A stretch of DNA of 13,830 nt from JACMME01 sp051005015 (GCA_051005015.1 JBPCJT010000117.1:1-13830), one strand, 5' to 3'. Shown: positions 1-6,293, counted from the stretch's first letter. Notes: generated by a model not told the origin, from the sequence alone. Numbers and translations: made by a program.

Positions 1-153
1 GGCGAGAAATGCGATGCCGGCCCAGCGGAGGGCTGAATCGTCGATGCGAGCGCCATATGCCCAGATTGCCACTCCTACAACCGCGAGCACAAGCCGAAGT
101 GTAGCGGCGAGGGTGGACGAGCTTAAGGGACCGCGAGATCGGCGAAAAATCAT
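1..153 (-). CDS. Small membrane protein, N-terminal part (runs off left edge)
   Basis: Reading the minus strand from an ATG at 153 gives an open frame of 51 codons that continues past the window edge. It starts MIFRRSRGPLS and has a basic N-terminus, then a hydrophobic stretch (roughly residues 20-35, core LRLVLAVVGVAIWAYG), a short polar turn (RIDD) and the start of a second hydrophobic segment. This is the pattern of a small two-helix inner-membrane protein. It begins 13 nt after the stop of the enoyl-CoA hydratase and may be the last visible gene of that operon. An in-frame GTG at 177 would overlap the hydratase and is an alternative start. I see no clear Shine-Dalgarno sequence. Family and function are not recognisable from this fragment. 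Confidence 0.5.
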   Translation of the reverse strand, partial: MIFRRSRGPLSSSTLAATLRLVLAVVGVAIWAYGARIDDSALRWAGIAFLA

Positions 154-166
154 TGGGATAGCAGCA

Positions 167-934
167 TTAGCGGTCACGCGGCCGGTGCACGAACCGTTTG
201 ACCCCGTCCCTGAAGTCCGCGGTTTCGCGGGCAGCGACATTCGTGTCTACGCCGAGAGCGATGCCGTCTGGAAAATTGCGTCCATCGAGCTCGTAAAAGA
301 GCCGTTTCGTCATTTGGACCGCGCTGGGAGGCATTCTGGCCAGCATGGCTGCCGTTGACTCTACGCCGGACGCCCATTCGGCGGCGGTAATGATCCGGCT
401 CGCGAGTCCCAATTCGACGGCCTCGCGCGCGGAGACCAGTCGTCCTGTAATGACCAGATCAAAGGCGCGCTTCTCCCCGACGGATCTGCGCAGCATCGTC
501 ATCACCATCGCGGGGACGAATCCGACTCGCACTTCGGGATAGCCGAACTGTGCGTTCTCGTGGGCGAGCACGATGTCACAGGCGTTAGCCAACCCCGCGC
601 CGCCAGCCAGGGCGCGTCCCTGCACCGCCGCGGCGACGGGCTTCGCCATCGCGCGCAGCGCGAGGAACACCTGGCCGAGCGCTTCCGCATCATTTCTGAG
701 CACCTCGTGACTGGCGTCGATGAGCGATTCCAGCGCCTCGAGGTCGGCGCCCGCGCAGAAGTCATCTCCGTCCGCGGTCAGCAGAACGACGCGAACGTCC
801 GGATCCTCATCGAGTGACCGCAACGCCGCGAGCAGCTCGGTAGCTGTATCCCTGTCGAGCGCATTTTTCTTTTCCGGGCGCGCGAGAGCAATCCTGCCTA
901 TCCCCGCTTCACGCGCGATGCGAATTCGAGTCAC
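167..934 (-). CDS. Enoyl-CoA hydratase/isomerase (crotonase family)
   Basis: A 255-residue crotonase-fold protein of normal family length. It would hydrate or isomerise an enoyl-CoA in the cytoplasm. Family hallmarks are visible: the first oxyanion-hole loop FCAGADLEAL (residues 59-68), the second loop ALAGGAGLANACD (about 108-120), and FGYPEVRVGFVPA (130-142) carrying a catalytic-type Glu at 134. The position that holds the second Glu of classical hydratases (GGGCEL in rat mitochondrial hydratase) is Gly114 here, as I recall for methylglutaconyl-CoA-hydratase-like members. The substrate is therefore probably not a simple straight-chain enoyl-CoA. The start is GTG at 934, overlapping the preceding stop as GTGA. 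Being next to AtuA-type genes and a carboxyltransferase suggests the hydration step after carboxylation in a leucine- or acyclic-terpene-like route. The exact substrate is inferred. Confidence 0.92.
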   Translation of the reverse strand: MTRIRIAREAGIGRIALARPEKKNALDRDTATELLAALRSLDEDPDVRVVLLTADGDDFCAGADLEALESLIDASHEVLRNDAEALGQVFLALRAMAKPVAAAVQGRALAGGAGLANACDIVLAHENAQFGYPEVRVGFVPAMVMTMLRRSVGEKRAFDLVITGRLVSAREAVELGLASRIITAAEWASGVESTAAMLARMPPSAVQMTKRLFYELDGRNFPDGIALGVDTNVAARETADFRDGVKRFVHRPRDR

Positions 935-1287
935 GCACGAAACTCCGGAAGCGCGAGCTTCCGCGCTACGTCGTCGGGTACATCGAGGACGAGCCTGAGC
1001 ATCGCGGTGGAATACACCTTTCCCTGCGCGTCCGTCTTCAGCGAAAGTGTACCGCCGCCCCCGAGTGCGCCGTGAAGCAGGAAGTTGAGCGCGCGCAGGT
1101 TCGGCAGCTCGAAGCGGTCGACGCCGCCGTTGATACCGCCACGAAAATGCTCAGCGACGCGCTCACGCGTGAGATGCCGCTCGAGCATGGAATACCATTC
1201 GGCGCGTAGCGCGATCACGCCGACGTTTGCCGTGTCTCCCTTGTCGCCCGATCGTGTGTGCGCGATGTCAAGAAGGCGTACCTTCAT
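931..1287 (-). CDS. AtuA C-terminal-like domain protein (stand-alone)
   Basis: A 118-residue protein beginning MKVRLLDIAHTRSGDKGD. The early IAHTRSGDKGDTANVG segment is the signature I associate with the C-terminal domain of AtuA-family proteins. Other conserved-looking parts are the YSMLERHLT region, the NLRALNFLLHGALGGGG loop and a C-terminal strand. In Pseudomonas AtuA, as I recall, this domain is fused behind the large domain; here it is a separate gene directly after it. I chose the ATG at 1287 because it overlaps the upstream stop (ATGA, 1284-1287) and the homologous sequence starts there; a longer in-frame start at 1344 would add 19 unrelated residues. The biochemical function is not established. 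Genetics of acyclic terpene utilisation places the family in citronellol/geraniol breakdown. It probably acts with the neighbouring large protein as one unit. Confidence 0.85.
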   Translation of the reverse strand: MKVRLLDIAHTRSGDKGDTANVGVIALRAEWYSMLERHLTRERVAEHFRGGINGGVDRFELPNLRALNFLLHGALGGGGTLSLKTDAQGKVYSTAMLRLVLDVPDDVARKLALPEFRA

Positions 1288-2648
1288 GCTGTCAGCAGCT
1301 CCACCGATGTCGTCACGACTGTCTTGTCGATCAACGCGGGCCAATAGGCAACGACATCCTCGACCTTGGGGCGTCCACCGGCGAATCCTGTCACACTTGG
1401 CGGACCGTTGAGGACGAGCGGCGCGAGTTCGCGAGTGAACCGCTCGACCGAAGCGCGATCCTGACCGCGGACGCCGATGCGAAGCTGGACCTCCGGGACG
1501 TCGCCTGGATCTCCGGCAAGACTACCATGCGTTGCGGTTGCGCCCACGAATTCCGTGAGCACTTCCTCGAAGTGTAGTCCCAGGTTGCCGAGCCGTTCGC
1601 GGAGGACGCGGTCGGCCAGACGGGCCTTGTCGAGCGCCTCGGGCCATGCGTATACGAGCGTGCCGACAGCCTTGAAGCCGGCCCGGTAGGCAATCGAGAC
1701 CTTGAGCTTGTCCGTCGCCTCGCGTCCGCGTATACCCGAAACGCGAACCCGGTCACCGCCAAGGTCGTCGAGATGAATGGTGGTGAAGTCGGCGACGACG
1801 TCCGGCGTGATGTATTCGCGCGGATCACCCATTTCATAGAGGAGTTGCTCGGCAACGGTGTGGAAGGAGATTCGGCCGCCCGTACCCGGATGCTTCGTGA
1901 CGACGAAACTTCCGTCTTCGGATGCTTCGACGATGGGGTACCCGACATTCGCCAGATCGGGAACGTTGCGCCAGTCGTACAGACAGTTGCCGCCGGAGCA
2001 TTGGGCGCCGCACTCGATGATGTGGCCGGCTATGATACCGGCCGCAAGGCGGTTCCAGTCTGTGGGGGACCATCCGAACTCGAAGCGAAGGGGCGCCATG
2101 GTAAGTGCAGTGTCGGTCGAGCGTCCAGTGATGACGACGTTGGCTCCACGCTCGAGCGCCTCGACGATCGGCTTGCTGCCAATGTATGCATTCGCCGAGA
2201 GCACGCGGTCACGCACGGAAGACAGCGCCTCGCCGGTCTCCATGTTCGCCAACGCGTGGCCGGCGTCGAGCAGTTCGTCGATGCGCGGCAGCAGATCATC
2301 TCCGCTCACGACTCCAATGCGCAGGGTGCCCTCTTTGCCGCCCTTGCGCGCAGCCGCCTGCACAGCCTGTGCGCAGGCTATCGGATTTACGCCGCCGGCG
2401 TTGGCGATCACGCGCACGCCCCGCTCCGCGACGGCGGGCAGAACGCTCTCCATCGCCCCAACGAAATCTCGCGCGTAACCCATGTTTGCATCCCGCTCTT
2501 TCTGCTTCTGCAGGATGGACATGGTGACCTCCGCCAGATAGTCCAGCATGAGGTAGTCGATGGCGCCGCCCTCCACTTGCCGGCGCGGTGCCTCCAGCCA
2601 ATCCCCCCAGAATCCCTGGCCGGCGGCGACACGGACTATGCCGCTCAC
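1284..2648 (-). CDS. AtuA-family (DUF1446) protein, large domain
   Basis: A 454-residue cytoplasmic protein of the acyclic terpene utilisation AtuA/DUF1446 family. Recognisable segments are the N-terminal GQGFWGDWLEAPRRQVEGG, the LMLDYLAEVTMSILQKQK helix, VRVIANAGGVNPIACAQA, GANVVITGRSTDTALTMAPL, and the Cys/Gly-rich IIECGAQCSGGNCLYDW near the middle. They appear in the order expected for the family. No transmembrane segment or signal peptide is seen. The protein overlaps both neighbours by 4 nt, the carboxyltransferase gene upstream (2645-2648) and the small AtuA C-terminal-like gene downstream (1284-1287), so the three are probably made in fixed proportion. Family members occur in citronellol/geraniol and related branched acyl-CoA clusters, but I know of no proven reaction. 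The symbol atuA is withheld because orthology to the Pseudomonas gene is not shown. Confidence 0.9.
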   Translation of the reverse strand: MSGIVRVAAGQGFWGDWLEAPRRQVEGGAIDYLMLDYLAEVTMSILQKQKERDANMGYARDFVGAMESVLPAVAERGVRVIANAGGVNPIACAQAVQAAARKGGKEGTLRIGVVSGDDLLPRIDELLDAGHALANMETGEALSSVRDRVLSANAYIGSKPIVEALERGANVVITGRSTDTALTMAPLRFEFGWSPTDWNRLAAGIIAGHIIECGAQCSGGNCLYDWRNVPDLANVGYPIVEASEDGSFVVTKHPGTGGRISFHTVAEQLLYEMGDPREYITPDVVADFTTIHLDDLGGDRVRVSGIRGREATDKLKVSIAYRAGFKAVGTLVYAWPEALDKARLADRVLRERLGNLGLHFEEVLTEFVGATATHGSLAGDPGDVPEVQLRIGVRGQDRASVERFTRELAPLVLNGPPSVTGFAGGRPKVEDVVAYWPALIDKTVVTTSVELLTA

Positions 2649-4312
2649 TGAGTCTCTCCCAAATGCGGTGGCAGAACGAAGGGTCCGATGTGCGGCCCGC
2701 TGTTGTGCAGCGCCGAACGCAGCGCCATTGCGAGTATATCGCGCGTCTCTTCGGGGTAGATGATGGCGTCTATGTAGCCGCGTGCACCTGCATACTTCGC
2801 GTCCAGTTGGTGCTCATAGTCGGCACGCATTTCTTCGACTGACTCCGCCACCGAATCGGGGAGCTGTCCGCCGGCTTTCTTGGCTTCGTCGAGCTGTGGT
2901 CCGAAGACTGCCTGTACTGCCGACTGTCCTTCCATCACAGCCATGCGTCCCGTCGGCCAGCTGAAGATGAAGTCCGGGTCGAATCCCTGGCCGGCCATGG
3001 CGTAGTAGCCCGCGCCTGAAGCATGGTTTACGGTGAGCACGATCTTTGGAACGCTCGCAGTCGCCATCGCTTCAACGAAGCGTGCGCCCGCGCGGATGAT
3101 GCCTTCGTGCTCGGCTTCCGGGCCCACCATGAAGCCGGACACATCCTGAACGAAGAGGAGCGGGATTCTCTGCCGGTCGCATCGGTCAATGAAGAAGGCT
3201 ACCTTCTCCGCGCTCTCGGCGTAGACGATTCCACCGAAGCGGGGCTTCTCCCCGTCGCGCCCCTTGATGAGTCCCCGCTGGTTGGCGATTACGCCGAGGG
3301 GTATCCCATCCATGGTTGCGTCGCCGCAGATTATTTCTTTGGCGAGGTTGGCCTGGAACTCATCGATCGCTCCGTCGTCCGTGACGGCTTTGAGAACGGA
3401 GTGCATGTCGTATGACATACGGTGATCGTTGGGCAGCAGATCGTAGAGGGCGTGGAAGTGAGGGATATTGGTGGGGGTGGCGGTAGGAGGGTGATGGGGG
3501 ACTAATTGAGCGGCGGTATCCTGTTTGTCGGGGGGGGCCCCCCGCGCCGTGTCCGGACTCGGAAGCCGCCCCACCAGATCCCGAAGCTTCCGGATGCAGG
3601 CCCCGTCATCCTTCACGTTATAATGCGCGACCCCACTTATCTCGGTGTGCGTGCGCGCACCTCCCAACGTTTCCGAATCAATAATCTGTCCCGTCGCGCC
3701 CTTCACGAGATTCGGGCCGCCGAGCCCCATGAAAGACGTGCCGTCCACCATGATGATGACATCGGACAGCGCTGGAAGGTAAGCGCCTCCGGCAATACAG
3801 GGTCCCATGACCGCCGAGAATTGCGGAATGCGGAGGTAGCGCCGCATGAGCGAGTTGTAATAGAAGATGCGGCTCGCCCCGTACTGGCCAGGAAAGACTC
3901 CCCCCTGGTATGGGAGGTTTACTCCGGCAGAATCGACCATGTAGATGATGGGAATGCGGCAGCGCATCGCGATTTCCTGGGCGCGAAGCATCTTGCGTAT
4001 TGTTTCGGGCCACCAGGATCCCGCCTTCACCGTCGCATCGTTGGCGACGATCACGACGTCATGTCCCTGCACCATGCCAATGCCCGTCACAACACCCACC
4101 CCTGGCGCCTGCCCATCGTACTGATCGTATGCAACGAGAAGGCCGACCTCGAGGAACCGTGTGTCCGCATCGCAGAGGAGAGCGATCCGTTCGCGAGCGG
4201 TGAGCTTGCCCTGCGCATGCTGTCGCTCGATCTTATCCGTTCCCCCGCCCTGTCGCAGCCGCTCTTCCAGCTCACGTAGCGAGGCACTTAGCTCACGCAG
4301 GCGCGACGTCAC
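2645..4312 (-). CDS. Acyl-CoA carboxylase, carboxyltransferase (beta) subunit
   Basis: A 555-residue biotin-dependent carboxyltransferase that would move a carboxyl group from carboxybiotin to an acyl-CoA. Both crotonase-like halves are present. The N half has the KLTARERI segment, the MVDSAGVNLPYQ loop, the oxyanion motif MGPCIAGGAYLPALSD and LGGARTHTEISGVAHY. The C half has VIANQRGLIKGRDG, FVQDVSGFMVGPEAE, NHASGAGYYAMAG and a terminal helix with YPEETRDILAMAL. The VDSAGVNLPYQ...VFP spacing is closer to methylcrotonyl/geranyl-CoA carboxylases than to propionyl-CoA ones. The linker between the halves is unusually long and rich in Pro, Thr and His. The start was set at GTG 4312 because it overlaps the preceding stop (GTGA), like the other junctions in this operon; GTG 4342 would add 10 residues. 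No biotin carboxylase or biotin-carrier subunit lies in the window. The substrate is inferred, not shown. Confidence 0.93.
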   Translation of the reverse strand: MTSRLRELSASLRELEERLRQGGGTDKIERQHAQGKLTARERIALLCDADTRFLEVGLLVAYDQYDGQAPGVGVVTGIGMVQGHDVVIVANDATVKAGSWWPETIRKMLRAQEIAMRCRIPIIYMVDSAGVNLPYQGGVFPGQYGASRIFYYNSLMRRYLRIPQFSAVMGPCIAGGAYLPALSDVIIMVDGTSFMGLGGPNLVKGATGQIIDSETLGGARTHTEISGVAHYNVKDDGACIRKLRDLVGRLPSPDTARGAPPDKQDTAAQLVPHHPPTATPTNIPHFHALYDLLPNDHRMSYDMHSVLKAVTDDGAIDEFQANLAKEIICGDATMDGIPLGVIANQRGLIKGRDGEKPRFGGIVYAESAEKVAFFIDRCDRQRIPLLFVQDVSGFMVGPEAEHEGIIRAGARFVEAMATASVPKIVLTVNHASGAGYYAMAGQGFDPDFIFSWPTGRMAVMEGQSAVQAVFGPQLDEAKKAGGQLPDSVAESVEEMRADYEHQLDAKYAGARGYIDAIIYPEETRDILAMALRSALHNSGPHIGPFVLPPHLGETQ

Positions 4313-4719
4313 GCCGGATTCTGCTCTCGGGCGGCGAACCACTCCTTGATGTAACTGGCGAGATCCGATGTCGGTGTTCCGGGACCGAAGAGCTTGGCGA
4401 TTCCCTTTCGCTGCAACTCTTCCATGTCTTCCCTGGGGATGATTCCGCCGCCGGTGATCAGGATGTCATCGCGCCCGCCCTCGAGCAGAAGATCCCGAAC
4501 GCGCGGGAAGAGCGTCATGTGGGCGCCACTGAGAATCGAAAGGCCCACGACATCGACGTCCTCCTGGATGGCGGCGTTCGCGATCATCTCGGGCGTTTGG
4601 TGCAATCCCGTGTAAATGACTTCCATCCCGGCATCACGCAGGGCGGCGGCGACGACCTTGGCGCCCCTGTCGTGGCCGTCGAGACCGGGTTTGGCGACGA
4701 GAACTCGGATGGGTCGCAT
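4309..4719 (-). CDS. Cobalamin-binding small subunit of an acyl-CoA mutase
   Basis: A 136-residue stand-alone B12-binding domain of the methylmalonyl-CoA mutase C-terminal type, normal length for that family. The cobalamin-ligating motif DxHxxG is present as D14-G-H16-D-R-G19 in KPGLDGHDRGAK. The supporting SxL (S61-I-L63) and GGG (90-92) motifs follow. Such domains pair with a separate catalytic TIM-barrel subunit to form methylmalonyl-CoA or isobutyryl-CoA-type mutases; that large subunit is not in this window. It is the first gene of the minus-strand operon and overlaps the carboxyltransferase gene by 4 nt. A mutase partner next to a carboxylase would fit carboxylation followed by carbon-skeleton rearrangement. 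I see no Shine-Dalgarno sequence in front of the ATG at 4719. Confidence 0.92.
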   Translation of the reverse strand: MRPIRVLVAKPGLDGHDRGAKVVAAALRDAGMEVIYTGLHQTPEMIANAAIQEDVDVVGLSILSGAHMTLFPRVRDLLLEGGRDDILITGGGIIPREDMEELQRKGIAKLFGPGTPTSDLASYIKEWFAAREQNPA

Positions 4720-4754
4720 GAGGCGATTATGGCCGGAGTGCCTGACTTGGGAGC
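4720..4754 (-). promoter_or_regulatory. Possible -10 element for the minus-strand operon (leaderless candidate)
   Basis: On the minus strand the hexamer CATAAT (4731-4726) ends 6 nt before the ATG of the B12-binding protein. A transcript from it would start at or next to the start codon and lack a ribosome binding site, consistent with the absence of any Shine-Dalgarno sequence there. No convincing -35 hexamer is visible at 16-18 nt spacing. This is one hexamer match and could be chance. Confidence 0.25.
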
Positions 4755-4786
4755 GGGCTGCGCGGAATGCGCGACGCGCGTCTCAA

Positions 4787-4807
4787 AGTTACAGCGTGGC
4801 TCGTCCG
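4787..4807 (+). repeat. 21-nt direct repeat, copy 1 (partner at 7072-7092)
   Basis: AGTTACAGCGTGG, three variable bases, then GTCCG. The same arrangement recurs at 7072-7092, with 18 of 21 positions identical. Copy 1 lies about 40 nt before the recombinase fragment and copy 2 just after the IS110 remnant, so the pair brackets the integrase, lipocalin, HigBA and IS segment. It could mark an insertion or recombination boundary. Confidence 0.6.
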
Positions 4808-4845
4808 TATGGAAACCGGGCGCGGAAGCGGATGATGGGAGGCGC

Positions 4846-5105
4846 ATGCAAACGATGACGCCGGTATCCCCGCTCAGCGAAAGGTTCGCTGCCATGGACC
4901 AGCCAACGGTAACGACCATCCTGCTCGCGCATCTCACAACGGCTGAGAATCCCGAACGGCGCTTGCGTCTCATGGAGCAAGCTCGAAGGCGTCTGCGCGA
5001 GAGACGCTACAGCAGCCGAACGGAGAGCGCGTATCTGCACTGGATTCGGCGCTATGTGATCTTCCATGGTCGACAGCATCCGGCATTTCTTGGGGCTGAC
5101 CTACG
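4846..5105 (+). pseudogene. Integron-type tyrosine recombinase, N-terminal fragment
   Basis: The frame from ATG 4846 (GGGAGG at 4837-4842) encodes a linker and then the SAM-like core-binding start of an integron-integrase-type recombinase: MEQARRRLRERRYSSRTESA followed by YLHWIRRYVIFHGRQHPAFL. This closely follows the IntI pattern (LRERI..., HYSxRTExAYVxWIRRFI.FHG.RHP..LGA). After the GAD residues at about 5100 the similarity stops, and the frame runs on through unrelated sequence to 5493. The whole catalytic domain, with its Arg, His and Tyr residues and the IntI-specific insert, is missing, so the enzyme cannot be active. It reads in the same direction as the genes to its right. Without the C-terminal part, an IntI-like phage integrase cannot be formally excluded. 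Confidence 0.8.
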
Positions 5106-5129
5106 GACCTCCGTTGCATGGTCAGGTGA

Positions 5130-5357
5130 TCTACGCGTCTGTTTGGCTACTACGGCACGCATTCCGTGGATACGGTCGGCCGACTGGTCACCCATCACGT
5201 CGAGGGCGCCTGGAACTCTGACTGGAACGGTCAGAATGTCGTGCGTTCGTACCGGTTTCTGGACCGCGATCACATTGAGCTCCGCGTCGTGCGCAATCCG
5301 GATGGCAGGACGCTCGCGAACGGCGCGGTGCTCGTCTGGGAGCGTGTGCGTCGATGA
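5130..5357 (+). pseudogene. Lipocalin-like domain protein, C-terminal fragment
   Basis: The open frame after a stop at 5127 encodes RLFGYYGTHSVDTVGRLVTH and then HVEGAWNSDWNGQNVVRSYR, ending VLVWERVRR. This matches the C-terminal half of small lipocalin-like proteins (pattern YxGTYxVD...VTHHVEGSxxPNWxGxxQVRxY...WERV). Those proteins are normally around 140-150 residues, so roughly the first half is missing. The fragment begins within about 30 nt of where the recombinase similarity ends, as if one deletion removed the recombinase C-terminus and this gene's 5' end together. A GTG at 5166 is the only usable start and has no ribosome binding site. The gene is followed 29 nt later by an attC-like site, so it was probably a cassette gene. 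Confidence 0.65.
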
Positions 5358-5386
5358 TGCTACGCTGCGCGCGCAAGCGGAGCGCG

Positions 5387-5482
5387 GTCTAACGGTAGTT
5401 GGTGCAGACGGCCGCGCTATTGATGGCGGCCGCTCCGCGGCCGCATTATTGAAGCGCTCGCAGCACAACTTGGCGGTTATGC
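5387..5482 (+). repeat. attC-like integron cassette recombination site
   Basis: A 96-nt imperfect hairpin with the box order of an attC. R'' is GTCTAAC (5387-5393), matching RYYYAAC. L'' is GTTGGTGC (5398-5405), L' is GCACAAC (5463-5469), and R' is GTTATGC (5476-5482). L'' and L' pair over 7 bp if one G of L'' (5401 or 5402) is left unpaired, the extrahelical base expected in attC. TAAC of R'' pairs with GTTA of R'. The centre holds GCGGCCGC, TCC, GCGGCCGC (5427-5445), a further hairpin. The R' box departs from GTTRRRY at one base, but those bases belong to the next cassette. The site lies between two unrelated genes, next to an integron-type recombinase remnant. Confidence 0.75.
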
Positions 5483-5541
5483 CCCAACGATGATCGGTGC
5501 GATGGCAATATCGCGGGCCAGCGATTGGGTTGCCATCTGCC

Positions 5542-5555
5542 ACGTTACACGTTAC
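5542..5555 (+). promoter_or_regulatory. Tandem 7-mer before higB, possible operator
   Basis: ACGTTAC is repeated back to back, ending 8 nt before the higB start codon. HigA-type antitoxins repress their own operon by binding near the promoter, so the position suits an operator. The repeat is direct rather than palindromic, so this is only a suggestion. No Shine-Dalgarno sequence is seen before higB. Confidence 0.25.
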
Positions 5556-5563
5556 ACTTCGTC

Positions 5564-5845
5564 ATGGCAATCCTCCGGTTCAGACACAAGGGCCTCGGAC
5601 GCTTCTTCAGCGAGGGCTCAACGGCCGGCATTCAAGGCAAGCACGCGGCGCCACCGCGATTGATTCTCGGTCGGCTCAGCGTGTCCGTAGAGCCGCGAGA
5701 TATGGGGCTCCCCGGGCTCGCGCTTCATCCGCTGAAGGGCACCCGTCACGGGACCTGGGCGGTGAGCGTCAGCGGCAACTGGCGGGTGACGTTTCGATTC
5801 GAGGGGCCTGACGCCACGGACGTAGACTATGAGGACTATCATTAG
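5564..5845 (+). CDS. higB: HigB-type (RelE/ParE superfamily) toxin
   Basis: A 93-residue protein starting MAILRFRHKGLGRFFSEGST. It has the Hig/“plasmid maintenance killer” pattern: FRHKGL near the N-terminus, a basic helical region (GIQGKHAAPPRLILGRL), PRDMGLPGLALHPLKG, then the core strands GTWAVSVSGNWRVTFRFEG and the C-terminal DATDVDYEDYH. This is full family length. Toxins of this family are ribosome-dependent mRNA endonucleases held inactive by HigA. The ATG at 5564 fits homologues; an upstream in-frame start would add 13 unrelated residues. The stop (TAG) is followed immediately by the higA ATG with no gap, in the toxin-first order typical of HigBA. The pair sits inside a unit with integron-cassette boundaries, and toxin-antitoxin pairs are common stabilising cargo of chromosomal integrons. 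Confidence 0.93.
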   Translation: MAILRFRHKGLGRFFSEGSTAGIQGKHAAPPRLILGRLSVSVEPRDMGLPGLALHPLKGTRHGTWAVSVSGNWRVTFRFEGPDATDVDYEDYH

Positions 5846-6142
5846 ATGAAGCCGCTCCGCATGCACCAGCCGCCGCACCCCGGCGAGATTCTCCGCGAGC
5901 TCTGCTTGGCGCCCTTGGCGCTGAGCGTCACCGAGGCCGCCGATTCTCTCGGTGTGAGTCGCAACACCTTGTCCGCCATTCTGAACGGGCGCGCGGGCAT
6001 CAGCCCCGAGATGGCCATCCGGTTGTCCATCGCGTTCAACACCACGGCAGAGAGTTGGCTGCATCAGCAGATGCAGTACGATCTCTGGCTCGCGGAACGG
6101 TCGCGGAAGCGGCTCCGTGTTCGCAAGCTCGCTGCGGCGTAG
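5846..6142 (+). CDS. higA: HigA-type antitoxin (XRE-family HTH)
   Basis: A 98-residue antitoxin with the HigA family opening MHQPPHPGEILRE, an XRE helix-turn-helix (LSVTEAADSLGVSRNTLSAI followed by LNGRAGISPEMAIRL), and the usual end SIAFNTTAESWLHQQMQYDL, then a basic tail. It neutralises HigB by direct binding and should repress the operon through the HTH. Its ATG directly follows the higB stop, so translation is coupled. The gene is intact and of normal length, so the module could be functional even though the recombinase on one side and the transposase on the other are dead. A box complementary to the cassette start lies 45 nt after its stop. Confidence 0.93.
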   Translation: MKPLRMHQPPHPGEILRELCLAPLALSVTEAADSLGVSRNTLSAILNGRAGISPEMAIRLSIAFNTTAESWLHQQMQYDLWLAERSRKRLRVRKLAAA

Positions 6143-6187
6143 CTGATTCTGGGCGCGCGATGACGCAGACCGGAGAGCTGCGCGCCT

Positions 6188-6197
6188 GGGGCATAAC
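6188..6197 (+). repeat. Cassette-end box (R'' of a truncated attC) after higBA
   Basis: GGGGCATAAC is the exact reverse complement of GTTATGCCCC at 5476-5485, the start of the HigBA unit. In an integron cassette the R'' box of its own attC must be complementary to the cassette's first bases, so a 10-nt perfect match at this place is strong support for a 5477-to-~6200 cassette. No matching L' or R' box follows: the sequence runs into the IS110-family remnant. The site therefore seems to have lost its 3' half. Confidence 0.65.
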
Positions 6198-6220
6198 GCG
6201 ACCATATGAGATTGAAAGTC
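6195..6220 (+). repeat. 26-nt direct repeat, copy 1 (partner at 11755-11779)
   Basis: AACGCGACCATATGAG, an A, then TTGAAAGTC. The second copy at 11755-11779 is identical except that it lacks the single A. Copy 1 directly continues the attC-like R'' box. Copy 2 leads into the dinB-like gene, which reads through its TTGAAAGTC. Flanking sequences on both sides differ. Confidence 0.85.
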
Positions 6221-6293
6221 GCTCTACGTCGCGGTGAGTGGCCGCGAAGGAGCGGAGGGCACAGCTTCACCGGAAATCGTTCGGGAGGCTGGA

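Noticed and set aside
1773..2651. 292-codon plus-strand open frame opposite the AtuA-family gene
   Set aside because: It is a mirror frame of a well-supported gene in GC-rich DNA, with no recognisable domain and no ribosome binding site.
3506..4279. 257-codon plus-strand open frame opposite the carboxyltransferase
   Set aside because: Antisense shadow; the carboxyltransferase motifs on the other strand explain the sequence.
5106..5493. Continuation of the integrase-fragment frame to 5493
   Set aside because: No similarity to recombinases after about 5100; it overlaps the lipocalin-like fragment and the attC in a different frame.
5618..6205. 195-codon minus-strand open frame opposite higBA
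   Set aside because: Antisense to two clearly recognised genes and not protein-like.
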